Below, one piece after another: positions 45,907 to 55,072 of a DNA stretch of 55,353 bases. The notes beneath the pieces are model-generated. The model was not told where the DNA came from. It did no database searches and saw only the letters and a program-made list of their open reading frames with translations. Source of the stretch: Treponema sp. (GTDB taxonomy: Bacteria; Spirochaetota; Spirochaetia; Treponematales; Breznakiellaceae); NCBI GenBank assembly GCA_009787835.1, contig WQSN01000014.1:1-55353 (forward strand), in the 5' to 3' direction. Numbering within the stretch: position 1 is the first letter of the stretch; each line of letters begins with the position of its first letter. The translations under genes were made by a program, and so were the position numbers.

Positions 45907-48363
45907 ATGCTGGTTCAAAAACTTCACAATAACTGGAAAATGAGAAAATTTACCGAAAACGTTTCCCTGCCCGCAATGGTTCCAGGTTCTGTTTATAATG
46001 ATCTGCTTGTGAATAAACAAATGGAAGATCCATTCTGGCGTGATAATGAGGACAAAGCCTTTGCACTGCTGGAAAACGATTATGAATACAGCACAGTTTT
46101 TCCGGTCTCCAATAAAATGCTGAACATGGATAAAATTTTTTTACGCTGTGAAGGCTTGGATACCCTGGCAGAAATAACAATAAATAAAACCCATATAGCC
46201 AATACCGATAATATGCACCGTATCTGGGAATTTAATATTTCAAAAGATATATTAAAAAGCGATAAAAATGAATTAAAAATAATTTTTCGCTCTCCCAACA
46301 AATTTTTAAGAGAAGCGCATAACAGAATGAAACTTGACGGATCTTCGGAATGTCTTGACGGATTTCCGCATTTAAGAAAAGCCCACTGCATGTTTGGCTG
46401 GGATTGGGGTCCAAGACTTCCGGATGCCGGTATCTGGCGGGATATAAGCCTTTGCGGAATCCGGATGGCAAGAATAAACAATGTTTATATCACCCAGAAA
46501 CATAAAAAAGATTCTGTAGAACTGGATTTTTCTGTAGAGATAGAAAGCGTTATAAATTTACCCAGGGGATCCGAATACTCATGGGATTTAATCATTACTG
46601 ATCCTGAAGGGAAGGCGGTTGATTTCAATAAATTATCGGAAAAAGTAATAATCAGGAATCCTGAAATTTGGCAGCCCAATGGTTTCGGAAGCCAGCCGCT
46701 GTACACGGTAAAATTAATTCTTTTAAGTCCCAAAGGAACGGAGCTGGACAGTTGGGAGCGCCGCATTGGCTTAAGGACAATGACAGTAAGAAGGCAGAAG
46801 GATAAATGGGGAGAAAGTTTTGCATTCGAGGTTAACGGAAATGCTATTTTTTCAATGGGAGCTGATTACATACCCGAAGATATTATTTTAAGCCGCGTCA
46901 CTCCAAAACGTACAAGAAAATTACTGGAACAGTGCGTTGCGGCTAACTTTAATACAATCAGGGTATGGGGCGGCGGACATTACCCAGATGATTCATTTTT
47001 TGATATTTGCGATGAACTGGGTTTAATCGTCTGGCAGGATTTTATGTTTGCCTGCGCGGCGTATAACCTGACCGATGAATTTGAACAGAACATTAGAGCG
47101 GAAATAGCGGATAATGTGAAACGCATACGCCATCATGCCTGCCTTGGTTTATGGTGCGGCAACAATGAAATGGAATGGTTCGCAGATCAGAGAAGATGGG
47201 TCGATTCGCCAAAACTGAAATCAGATTATATAAAGATGTTTGAATATATCATTCCGCAAGCGCTTAAAGAGCATGATCCGCAGACTTTTTACTGGCCGTC
47301 AAGCCCTTCATCAGGAGGATGTTTCAATGTTCCCAATGATCCCGACAGGGGAGATGTCCACTGCTGGGAAGTATGGCACGGCAATAAACCTTTCACTGAA
47401 TACCGTAAGTATTTTTTCAGGTTTTTATCAGAGTTCGGTTTTCAATCCTTCCCGCATTTAAAAACCGTCGAAAGTTTTACCCGTCCCGAAGACCGCAATG
47501 TTTTCTCTTATGTAATGGAAAGACACCAGCGGAATAATGCAGCTAACGGAAAGATAATGACATACATGTATCAGACATTTTTATACCCCAATGATTTTGA
47601 TACGCTCCTTTACGCTTCCCAGCTCCTGCAGGCTGAAGCTGTAAAATACGGCGCGGAGCATCTGCGCAGAAACCGCGGCCGCTGCATGGGGGCGATTTAC
47701 TGGCAGCTCAATGATTGCTGGCCTGTAGCGTCATGGGCTTCCATTGATTATTTATTCAGGTGGAAAGCTCTGCATTATTACGCAAAGCGTTTCTTCCAGC
47801 CAATATTGTTATCCTGCCATGAAGAGGGCCTTCTTACCCAGGAACCAAACGCAAACCATCAACCTCAGATTAAGGACGCTCATGAAAAAAGTTTCCGTCT
47901 TTCTGTAGCGAATGAAACCAATGCTGATAAAAATCTTACCGTAAAATGGGAAATCCGTGATAAAAAGGCAAAAGTACTAAAGGAGAAAACCATCCCTGTA
48001 AAAGCAGGCGCTCTTTCCTCTGTCTGGCTTGAAAAAACAGATGCGCCTGATATCAAACTGTACGATGAATATCTGAGCTATCATTTATATGACGGGAATG
48101 ATGTAATATCCGAAGGGACAGTGATTTTTTCCCTCCCGAAATATTTCCACTGGGAGGACCCAAAGTTAAGCTATAAAATATCAGGCGATACAATCACGGT
48201 TAAAGCCGCGTCCTACGCGAAAAGCGTGGAAATTCAAAACCGTAACCAGGATTTAGTTCTGTCTGATAATTATTTTGACATGAACGCAGGCGAAAAGAAA
48301 GTAAAAATCCTGAGCGGCAAACCCGGCAAACTCAGATTAAGGAGTGTTTGGGATATCAGGTAA
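45907..48363 (+). CDS. Beta-mannosidase, glycoside hydrolase family 2
   Basis: An 818-residue enzyme, normal for this GH2 branch, without a signal peptide and so cytoplasmic. It would release mannose from the non-reducing end of imported beta-mannosides. Domains: N-terminal sugar-binding (NWKMRKFTENVSLPAMVPGSVYNDLL), Ig-like middle, TIM-barrel (about 300-590). Acid/base Glu in LWCGNNEMEW and nucleophile Glu in FLSEFGFQSFP; GWDWGPRLP near residue 160 is typical of beta-mannosidases. Ribosome site AAGGAG precedes the ATG. It is divergent from the Opp importer. GH2 beta-galactosidase is less likely. Confidence 0.9.
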   Translation: MLVQKLHNNWKMRKFTENVSLPAMVPGSVYNDLLVNKQMEDPFWRDNEDKAFALLENDYEYSTVFPVSNKMLNMDKIFLRCEGLDTLAEITINKTHIANTDNMHRIWEFNISKDILKSDKNELKIIFRSPNKFLREAHNRMKLDGSSECLDGFPHLRKAHCMFGWDWGPRLPDAGIWRDISLCGIRMARINNVYITQKHKKDSVELDFSVEIESVINLPRGSEYSWDLIITDPEGKAVDFNKLSEKVIIRNPEIWQPNGFGSQPLYTVKLILLSPKGTELDSWERRIGLRTMTVRRQKDKWGESFAFEVNGNAIFSMGADYIPEDIILSRVTPKRTRKLLEQCVAANFNTIRVWGGGHYPDDSFFDICDELGLIVWQDFMFACAAYNLTDEFEQNIRAEIADNVKRIRHHACLGLWCGNNEMEWFADQRRWVDSPKLKSDYIKMFEYIIPQALKEHDPQTFYWPSSPSSGGCFNVPNDPDRGDVHCWEVWHGNKPFTEYRKYFFRFLSEFGFQSFPHLKTVESFTRPEDRNVFSYVMERHQRNNAANGKIMTYMYQTFLYPNDFDTLLYASQLLQAEAVKYGAEHLRRNRGRCMGAIYWQLNDCWPVASWASIDYLFRWKALHYYAKRFFQPILLSCHEEGLLTQEPNANHQPQIKDAHEKSFRLSVANETNADKNLTVKWEIRDKKAKVLKEKTIPVKAGALSSVWLEKTDAPDIKLYDEYLSYHLYDGNDVISEGTVIFSLPKYFHWEDPKLSYKISGDTITVKAASYAKSVEIQNRNQDLVLSDNYFDMNAGEKKVKILSGKPGKLRLRSVWDIR

Positions 48364-48380
48364 GAGAGTCCTGAATTATT

Positions 48381-48560
48381 TTACTCATCAACTATTTTTG
48401 TCAGATTCTTCTTTCCCATCAGATATGATTTTGAAATAAGCATCTCGATGACTTTTTTTACGTCATCGCTGCTCTTGCCGAAAACATTTCCAGATAACAT
48501 AAATAATTCTTCTACAACTTCAGTAGAATCAATTTTTTCCTTCAATTTCCCTAAATCCAT
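48381..48560 (-). CDS. Small hypothetical protein
   Basis: 59 residues from the ATG at 48560, which has GGGAG 6 bases upstream; a TTG seven codons earlier gives 66 residues. It is helical and charged (DLGKLKEKIDSTEVVEELFM, SDDVKKVIEMLISKSYLMGKKNL). No known family was recognised. It is convergent with the beta-mannosidase gene. Confidence 0.55.
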   Translation of the reverse strand: MDLGKLKEKIDSTEVVEELFMLSGNVFGKSSDDVKKVIEMLISKSYLMGKKNLTKIVDE

Positions 48561-48577
48561 ATTTACTCCCTGATCAT

Positions 48578-48718
48578 TCAAGAATCTAAAGTCTTTTCTA
48601 TATTTTCCAGAACAAGATAATGTCCGTCAAGTACCTTTAAATGTTTTTCGTACTTACAGCGAAGCCCGGTATTGAGGGGTTTTTTGACTCCATGGCGTAT
48701 ATATAGAGTATTAAACCC
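48578..48718 (-). pseudogene. Possible gene fragment without start codon
   Basis: A minus-strand frame of 46 codons reads like a protein tail (YIRHGVKKPLNTGLRCKYEKH, then LKVLDGHYLVLENIEKTLDS) and ends 17 bases before the small gene at 48560. No ATG, GTG or TTG starts it; a TAG lies upstream at once. It may be the remnant of a truncated gene, or chance. An inverted repeat AGGGGTTT/AAACCCCT (48675-48682, 48713-48720) lies over its start. Confidence 0.3.
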
Positions 48719-48755
48719 CTAAACTGAGCCTGCCTGTAAAAAACCTGTTACCGGT

Positions 48756-50597
48756 TCATTTCTTTTTAGGCTGCGCTTTCTTAACAACCGGCTTTTTAGC
48801 CTTAGTGTTTTTTACCGCCGGTTTCTTAGCCGCAGTTTTTTTCACAACAGCTTTTTTACCTGCTGGTTTCTTAACCGTAGTTTTTTTTACTGTTGGTTTT
48901 TTAGCTGCAGTTTTTTTAACTGCAGGTTTTTTTGCAACCGGTTTCTTTGATGCAGTTTTCTTAGCGACTGGTTTCTTTACCGCAGGTTTACTGGTTTTAG
49001 GTTTCTTAACCGCAGGTTTTTTATCAGCAGTTTTTTTACCCGCAGGTTTTTTTTCTTTGATTTTCTTTACCACTGGTTTCTTTGATGCCGGTTTCTTAAT
49101 CTCTGTTTTTTTTGCGACAGGTTTTTTATCTGCGGACTTTACAGCAGTTTTTTTGTCTGCGGGTTTTACAGCGGATTTTTTTTCTGCCGGTTTTTTTGTA
49201 TCAACTTTTTTAATCTCTGTTTTTTTAGTTTCTGTTTTTTTAGTTTCTGTTTTTATTCCTGCTGGTTTCTTTTCAGGCTGTTTTGTCTGGGTTTTTACAG
49301 ATGAGACATTTTTTCTTTCTGTTGGTAGATCATCATGTAATGTCATCGGATCGGTACCGGAATTAAAATGTTTTTCCGCTTCGATGCGGATTTTTTCCGG
49401 TACATTTTGTTCCCACCAGTCATTGTTAATAATATTTTTTATACTCAGGGCTGCGATTAGACAAATCTTTACAGTTCTGAATTTTTGGGGGATATCGGAA
49501 AGGTGTCCATTGTGTTTTACAGAGATAAGGGCCATTTCCCGGTTCCAGATTTTTTCCGGAATATATTCACCGGCGCGGGTTGAGTGCTCAACCGCTTCAA
49601 GACAGAGCTTTTCAGTTTTTAGCGCTTCAGGCACATAACGCAGTGAATTGCCTCCGCATTTAACAGCTTCAAGGCAGAGTCCGGCAGTCCGCATTTTTTC
49701 GGGAATATATTTTAATGCGGCGTCATAATTTTTTACTGCGATAGAACAGATTTGCGCGGTTATAAATTTTTCCGGAATAAATTTAATTGCCTTTCCAGTT
49801 TGCTTTACAGAGATAAGGCAGAGTTCTTCAGTAATTATGGCATTCGGCACAGCTTCCAGAACAGAACCGTCCTGCGCAACGGCAAGGCGGCATATCTCGG
49901 CAGTGATAAATTCATTTGGTACGCTTTTAAGAGCGATGCCCGCCTTTGCCACAGCGTTACGGCATCTTTGTGCGTTAATGAATTCTTTTGGAACAAATTT
50001 CAGGGCAGCGCCGTCTTTATCCAGTGCGAGCTGGCAGAGTTCGACAGTTAAATATTTTTTGGGAACATTTTCCAGAGCCATTGGATTTTTTTCAATAACA
50101 ATGCGGCATATTTCCCCTGTTATAAAATTTTCAGGCATATATTCAAGACCGCCGCCCACATGCGCTTTGCTTTTTGCCGTGATCTTACACATTTCTTCAG
50201 TTTTAAGATTATCAGGCACATCCTTAAGCTCGATATATGTGGAAGTTACAAGCGCTCCTGTTTTAACAGACGAGAGGCAGACTTCTGCGTTTCTGAATTC
50301 CAGCGGCACTTGTGAAAGTCCAAGCGGATGATTTTTATCAGACACCGCCGCAAGGTACATTTCCTGGCTTCTCATCTCTGCAGGCACTTCCGTCAGGTTA
50401 AGCCAGTCCTTTTTTACCGCAGTAAAGCACACATCCTTTGTCTTGAGCTCTTGAGGAATTTTCTCAAGTCCGACGCCCGTTTTTACAGCCAATAAACAGA
50501 TTTCCTCGTTTAATAGTTCAACTGGTATACTGTAAAATGCTGAAGAACTTTTCTTTAACGCAGCAAGCGCTTCACTTTCCGTTTTAATCTTTCCCAT
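48756..50597 (-). CDS. DUF4116 repeat protein with lysine-rich histone-H1-like tail
   Basis: A 613-residue protein without signal peptide. Residues about 10-400 are about a dozen DUF4116-type repeats of some 33 residues with the pattern ...FITAEICRLAVAQDG..LEAVP... Residues about 435-613 are low-complexity KKP/KKTA/AVKK repeats, as in bacterial histone H1-like proteins that bind DNA or RNA. A strong site (AAAGGAG) precedes the ATG. DUF4116 has no established function. The tail suggests a nucleic-acid-bound location. Confidence 0.82.
   Translation of the reverse strand: MGKIKTESEALAALKKSSSAFYSIPVELLNEEICLLAVKTGVGLEKIPQELKTKDVCFTAVKKDWLNLTEVPAEMRSQEMYLAAVSDKNHPLGLSQVPLEFRNAEVCLSSVKTGALVTSTYIELKDVPDNLKTEEMCKITAKSKAHVGGGLEYMPENFITGEICRIVIEKNPMALENVPKKYLTVELCQLALDKDGAALKFVPKEFINAQRCRNAVAKAGIALKSVPNEFITAEICRLAVAQDGSVLEAVPNAIITEELCLISVKQTGKAIKFIPEKFITAQICSIAVKNYDAALKYIPEKMRTAGLCLEAVKCGGNSLRYVPEALKTEKLCLEAVEHSTRAGEYIPEKIWNREMALISVKHNGHLSDIPQKFRTVKICLIAALSIKNIINNDWWEQNVPEKIRIEAEKHFNSGTDPMTLHDDLPTERKNVSSVKTQTKQPEKKPAGIKTETKKTETKKTEIKKVDTKKPAEKKSAVKPADKKTAVKSADKKPVAKKTEIKKPASKKPVVKKIKEKKPAGKKTADKKPAVKKPKTSKPAVKKPVAKKTASKKPVAKKPAVKKTAAKKPTVKKTTVKKPAGKKAVVKKTAAKKPAVKNTKAKKPVVKKAQPKKK
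48770..49270 (-). repeat. Lys/Pro/Ala coding tandem repeat
   Basis: Short degenerate units encode KKPAVKK, KKTAAKK and KKTETKK. The long opposite-strand frame over this stretch (rich in Phe/Leu/Thr/Ala) is a by-product. Repeat length may vary between strains. Confidence 0.75.
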
Positions 50598-50753
50598 TTA
50601 TGACTCCTTTAATAGTAATTTCCACTCCAATACCACGCATTTTATCAGAATGATGTATTGTTTATCGGTATTTGTTAATATTCTCTTACTATGTATTATA
50701 ATCGAAAATTTACTTTTTGCAGAGATTTTTTATATTTTTTTTATAAAAATTTA

Positions 50754-50795
50754 TCCTGTAAAATTACATAAAGAAATCAATTGAATTTCCTGTAA
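50754..50795. promoter_or_regulatory. Direct repeat upstream of the ECF operon
   Basis: TCCTGTAAA occurs at 50754-50762 and again at 50788-50796, roughly 33 bases apart, in the 238-bp gap before the ECF S component. It could be a pair of regulator sites or chance in AT-rich sequence. No known riboswitch fold was recognised. Confidence 0.3.
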
Positions 50796-50835
50796 ATATG
50801 TGCAATTATTATATATCACATATCAAGGAGATAAT

Positions 50836-51390
50836 ATGAGTAAAAAAATCATTTCAGTAAAGGCTGTAGTGGCTATCGGTATTGGCGCGGCGCTTTTCTT
50901 TGTGTTAAATCGTTTTGTCGCTATTCCTTCGGGAGTACCCAATGTTAACCTTAACCTGGGTATTGCAATACTCGCGGTATTTACCGCAATTTTCGGACCA
51001 ATCGCGGGATTTCTTATTGGTTTTATAGGTCACACGCTGGTAGACCTTACCTTTGGCTGGGGTGTTTGGTGGTCATGGGTAATATCATCCGGTTTGTTTG
51101 GCTGCGGACTGGGGATTTTCTGGAAAATGTTTAAAATTGAAGAAGGTAATTTTAAAATCAGGCAGATTATCACTTTTAATATTATTCAAATTATTGCCAA
51201 CGCGGTGGTTTGGGGCGCCATAGCGCCGACTCTTGATATTTTTATTTATCAGGAACCTGCCAATAAAGTCTACCTGCAGGGACTTGTCGCAGGATCACTT
51301 AACGCGGGGGTAGTGCTTATCCTCGGAACCCTGCTGATCATCGGCTATACAAAAACGATAGCTAAATCCGGCAGTCTTAAAGCCGAATAA
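50836..51390 (+). CDS. ECF transporter S component (UPF0397 / ECF-ribofla_trS family)
   Basis: 184 residues, about six membrane helices, starting at the ATG at 50836 after AAGGAG; a GTG 12 codons earlier lies before the ribosome site. The family's typical sequence is NRFVAIPSGVPNVNLNLGIAILAVFTAIFGPIAGFLIGFIGHTLVDLTFGWGVWWSW, split here by positions. It confers substrate choice on the ECF importer; the substrate of this family is not settled. Confidence 0.85.
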   Translation: MSKKIISVKAVVAIGIGAALFFVLNRFVAIPSGVPNVNLNLGIAILAVFTAIFGPIAGFLIGFIGHTLVDLTFGWGVWWSWVISSGLFGCGLGIFWKMFKIEEGNFKIRQIITFNIIQIIANAVVWGAIAPTLDIFIYQEPANKVYLQGLVAGSLNAGVVLILGTLLIIGYTKTIAKSGSLKAE

Positions 51391-51400
51391 AAATTTACTT

Positions 51401-51436
51401 TATGCGGAATAATACCGCTATGTATTGTTCCGCATA
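51401..51436. other. Hairpin between the ECF S and A genes
   Basis: A perfect 9-bp stem TATGCGGAA/TTCCGCATA with an 18-base loop, followed by ACAGTTTT. It could be a weak terminator or mRNA processing site that sets the ratio of S component to ATPase. It lies just before the GTG start of the ATPase gene. Confidence 0.5.
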
Positions 51437-51454
51437 ACAGTTTTAAACATTTAA

Positions 51455-53233
51455 GTGATTGATAAAAACCATGCATCTTTTCCGAATCATTCGCCTGTAT
51501 TGTCATTCAGTGATTTTACTTTCAGATACAGGGCGCAAAAAGAACCAACTCTTCACGATATAAATCTGACAGTAAACAAAGGCGAAAAGATACTTATCCT
51601 TGGCCAGTCAGGTTCAGGTAAATCCACCCTTATTCACTGTATTAACGGAATTATACCTCATGCCTTTAAAGGAGAGAGTTCAGGCGTCCTGATGCTGTCC
51701 GGAAAGGATTCCAAAAATCTTGATATTTTTGAAATCTCCAAAATGGCCGGCACTGTATTACAGGATACCGACGGCCAGTTTGTAGGACTAAGCGCCGCCG
51801 AGGATATAGCTTTTGCGCTGGAAAACGACTGTGTTCCGGCAGATGAAATACGACGCCGCGCGGCGGATACGGCATTGCTGGTAGACATGACAGCTCATCT
51901 GGAAAAGAGTCCGCATGATTTATCTGGCGGACAAAAACAGCGTATCTCAATAGCGGGAGTGCTTGTTGATGATGTTGAAATTTTAATCTTTGACGAGCCT
52001 CTCGCAAATCTGGACCCTGCAGCCGGTAAGGATACAATGGAATTAATTGATGATCTTCATAAACAAACCGGTAAAACAATTATTATTGTGGAGCACCGCC
52101 TTGAGGATGTTCTTCACAGATCTTTGGATCGCATTATTGTAATGGAAAAGGGCAGGATCATTTCCAATACCCCGCCTGAGCGCCTTATCGCGTCTTCAAT
52201 ACTTTCTGAAACAGGAATACGCGAGCCTTTGTATATTACCGCTTTAAAATACGCGGGAATTAAAATGGAGGAAAACATGCTGCCTCATCATCTTGATTCC
52301 ATATTGTGCGATTACAGCAGGCTTGCTGAGTGGGATAATCAATTAATAATTAATGATGAGATACAGAAGTTTAACAATGAACATATTGGAAACGTAAATG
52401 AAAACACCGCTCTTGATGTCAGGAATATACGGTTTCGTTATGACGAACAGGGAGAGGACGCGTTAAAGGATATATCATTTTCTGTCGCAAACGGGGAGTG
52501 TATAGGGCTTGTAGGCAGGAACGGCTCCGGCAAGTCCACTCTTGCAAAATGCGTCTGCGGATTTATTAAGCAGGATTCAGGTGATCTTTTCTTTAACGGG
52601 CAGAACATTGATAATCTTTCCATCATGCAAAGGGCGGAAAAAATCGGTTATGTTATGCAAAATCCAAACCAGATGATTTCTTTCCCGATGATTTTTGATG
52701 AAACAGCGTTCGGCCTCAGAACGCGCGGCGCAGGCGAAGCTGAGGTAAAATCAAGCGTTCATGAAGCTCTTGAAATCTGCGGCCTTTATCCGTTCAGGAA
52801 CTGGCCTGTAAGCGCGTTAAGTTACGGCCAAAAGAAACGGCTTACAATCGCTTCCATTCTGGTTCTCCGCCCGTCTTTTATGATTCTGGATGAACCGACA
52901 GCGGGCCAGGATTACAGGCATTATACCGAGTTTATGGAATTCCTGATTGCGCTTAACAGAAAACTGGGGCTTTCTCTTGTCCTGATTACGCATGATATGC
53001 ATTTAATGCTTGAATATACAACAAGGGCGGTTGTGCTTTCACAGGGACAGCTTGTAGCAGATGATGAACCTTTCAAAATTCTTACAAATGATGAAATTAT
53101 CAATAAAGCGAATCTTAAACGCACAAGCCTGTATGAGCTTGCGCTTAACGCTGGCTTAAAAGACGCGCGGGGTTTTGTGGAAAGATATATCAGGCATGAC
53201 CGGGAAAAACGGATGGAAAAGGAACGCAAATGA
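51455..53233 (+). CDS. ECF transporter fused double ATPase (EcfA1-A2)
   Basis: A 592-residue protein with two ABC ATPase halves. First: Walker A GQSGSGKST (about 49), signature LSGGQKQRISIAG, Walker B ILIFDEPLANLD. Second: Walker A GRNGSGKST (about 355), signature LSYGQKKRLTIAS (Tyr in place of the usual Gly), Walker B FMILDEPTAGQD. This single-chain form replaces separate A and A' genes. The start is a GTG without a clear ribosome site; translation may be coupled to the S gene. It overlaps the T gene by four bases. Confidence 0.93.
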   Translation: MIDKNHASFPNHSPVLSFSDFTFRYRAQKEPTLHDINLTVNKGEKILILGQSGSGKSTLIHCINGIIPHAFKGESSGVLMLSGKDSKNLDIFEISKMAGTVLQDTDGQFVGLSAAEDIAFALENDCVPADEIRRRAADTALLVDMTAHLEKSPHDLSGGQKQRISIAGVLVDDVEILIFDEPLANLDPAAGKDTMELIDDLHKQTGKTIIIVEHRLEDVLHRSLDRIIVMEKGRIISNTPPERLIASSILSETGIREPLYITALKYAGIKMEENMLPHHLDSILCDYSRLAEWDNQLIINDEIQKFNNEHIGNVNENTALDVRNIRFRYDEQGEDALKDISFSVANGECIGLVGRNGSGKSTLAKCVCGFIKQDSGDLFFNGQNIDNLSIMQRAEKIGYVMQNPNQMISFPMIFDETAFGLRTRGAGEAEVKSSVHEALEICGLYPFRNWPVSALSYGQKKRLTIASILVLRPSFMILDEPTAGQDYRHYTEFMEFLIALNRKLGLSLVLITHDMHLMLEYTTRAVVLSQGQLVADDEPFKILTNDEIINKANLKRTSLYELALNAGLKDARGFVERYIRHDREKRMEKERK

Positions 53234-54063
53234 AAAAGAAGAGAATGTTATCCTACATTGAAAAAGAATCCCCTGTACACGCGCTTACAGGAGCCGTTAA
53301 ACTGATAATTTTTCTCTTGTGGTCTGTTCTTGTTATGGTCAGTTTTAAAACGCCAATACTGCTTTTTGTAACAGTATTGGGTTTCGTGTTTTTTTTTATT
53401 TCCAAAATCCGTTTTTCCGATGTTTCATTTATTTTTATAATGATGAGCGTGTTTCTGGCGCTGAACCTTACCGCCGTATATCTTTTTTCCCCTGAACAGG
53501 GCGTTAAACTGTACCAGACAAGAAATGTTATTTGGGAGGGGCAGGGCTATTTTTCATTGACAAAAGAACAGCTTTTTTATGAATTTAACATTTTGGTAAA
53601 ATATATCGCGATAATTCCGCCCGCGATACTTTTAATTGTTACTACTCACCCAAGTGAATTCGCAGCGTCTTTAAACCGTATCGGGGTTCCATATACAGCA
53701 GCGTATTCTGTCAGCCTTACCCTTCGTTATATTCCTGATGTTCAGCGCGATTTTGAATCAATTTACCAGGCGCAGCAGGCGCGGGGTCTTGAACTTTCGC
53801 GCAGAGCCTCTCCCCTTAAACGATTAAAACGAATCGCTCCTCTTCTTTTGCCATTGATATTTTCATCTTTGGATCGGATAGACGTTATCAGCCGGGCGAT
53901 GGAATTGCGCGGTTTCGGAAAACACAAAAAAAGAACATGGTATTCTTCCAAGCCTTTTAAGAAAGCGGATATAATCTCTCTTGCGGTAAGCCTTCTGTTT
54001 TTTACTTTTAGTATCTGGTTTACCTTCCGTAACGGAAACAGGTTTTACAATCCATGGGGATGA
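53230..54063 (+). CDS. ecfT: ECF transporter transmembrane T component
   Basis: A 277-residue inner-membrane protein with about six helices and the two coupling-helix Ala/Gly-Arg-Gly motifs: QQARGLE (about 188) and MELRGFG (about 228), which fit the ATPase grooves. The ATG overlaps the ATPase stop (ATGA). With the S component and double ATPase it completes the importer. Confidence 0.92.
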   Translation: MKKKRMLSYIEKESPVHALTGAVKLIIFLLWSVLVMVSFKTPILLFVTVLGFVFFFISKIRFSDVSFIFIMMSVFLALNLTAVYLFSPEQGVKLYQTRNVIWEGQGYFSLTKEQLFYEFNILVKYIAIIPPAILLIVTTHPSEFAASLNRIGVPYTAAYSVSLTLRYIPDVQRDFESIYQAQQARGLELSRRASPLKRLKRIAPLLLPLIFSSLDRIDVISRAMELRGFGKHKKRTWYSSKPFKKADIISLAVSLLFFTFSIWFTFRNGNRFYNPWG

Positions 54064-54135
54064 GAAAATTTCATTCCTGAGAAAACAATGATATATTTAT
54101 ATCACCGTAAGCGCTGTACTAAACTAATTTATTTC

Positions 54136-54531
54136 CTATGCTCCGGAGATAAAAGCGTCCAATTCTTCAATTTTTGCCTGATGTTGTTTGATTAAACGGT
54201 CTATACGTTCAAGCGACGCTTTAGGGGCTTTGGCTCCTGTATCAAGATTTGCCTGAACTTTCGCCTTCTCCGCATTGATCCTGGATTCAAGCTGATCAAT
54301 TTCCGCTTTTAGCCTGTTAAAAGTTTCAAGATCCTTGTTACTTACATTCCTCGCATTAAGGGTTTCCAGGTCGGTTTCAAACTGGGAAGAATTTGATTTT
54401 GCCTGAGTCGAGTATTGCTGAGCGGTTTGCCTGGTCTGGGCTGAATTCGGAAGAGCTCCCGCGCCTGATTGTTGAGCGTATAATACTCCTACTAAAAGAA
54501 AAATTACGGCTACCATAAGAATCCGTTTCAT
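54136..54531 (-). CDS. Small exported coiled-coil protein
   Basis: 131 residues with a signal peptide (about 1-20, ending LYAQQ). The mature part is Gln/Ser-rich then a coiled coil (LETFNRLKAEIDQLESRINAEKAKV and IDRLIKQHQAKIEELDAFI). GGAGG lies 6 bases before the ATG. No known function. It is convergent with the ECF operon. Confidence 0.7.
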   Translation of the reverse strand: MKRILMVAVIFLLVGVLYAQQSGAGALPNSAQTRQTAQQYSTQAKSNSSQFETDLETLNARNVSNKDLETFNRLKAEIDQLESRINAEKAKVQANLDTGAKAPKASLERIDRLIKQHQAKIEELDAFISGA

Positions 54532-55072
54532 TACTGCCTCCGATTTAATAATAATAATTTAGTAAAATGGTAAAAACTTTACCCCTTTATATATATTGTA
54601 TATATTAACAAAAAACATGTCAAGGATATGGCAGTAAATGAAGATACTCATATTTTTTGAGGCTGTTCCAAACATCACTTGTAATTCATTTTTGTAAAAT
54701 CAATTTAAATTCTTGACCAATATTACAAAACCGGATATATTTCTAATAGGGTGATTATTACACAAAATTCATTAAATTTTACAAATTCTCATATTAACAA
54801 CTGTGTTAATTTTTCTGAAAATACTCGAAGTAATCGCAGGCAGTATTTTATTTTAAAAAATGGAATATTTTTAGCTTATATGTCATATATTAATAATACC
54901 CCCCCTCCCCCCCGGAAAATAAAAAATTAACAGTTAGAAACCAACAATTTAATTTTTTCTGTTATCAAATTTTAGAATATTTGCATAAATCTCCTGATTA
55001 TTTTATTTTTTCCTCATTTTTAATGATTCTCCTGCAAAGAACATCTGCCTATATGAATAAAAGGAGTGATAT
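54532..55072. other. 541-bp AT-rich non-coding gap with split C tract
   Basis: No gene is seen. It holds TATATATATTGTATATATTAA-like AT stretches, several TTAACA/TGTTAA words, and a C-homopolymer split by one T: C7 (54899-54905), T, C7 (54907-54913). The word GAGGCTGTTCCAAA (54659-54672) is similar to some repeat or insertion-sequence ends but no partner is found. AAGGAG precedes the next gene. Confidence 0.6.

Noticed and set aside
48805..49638. 277-codon plus-strand frame rich in Phe/Leu/Thr/Ala
   Set aside because: It is the complement of the Lys-rich repeat tail of the DUF4116 protein and has no ribosome site.
54659..54672. GAGGCTGTTCCAAA as an insertion-sequence end
   Set aside because: No inverted partner, target duplication or transposase is present in the window.
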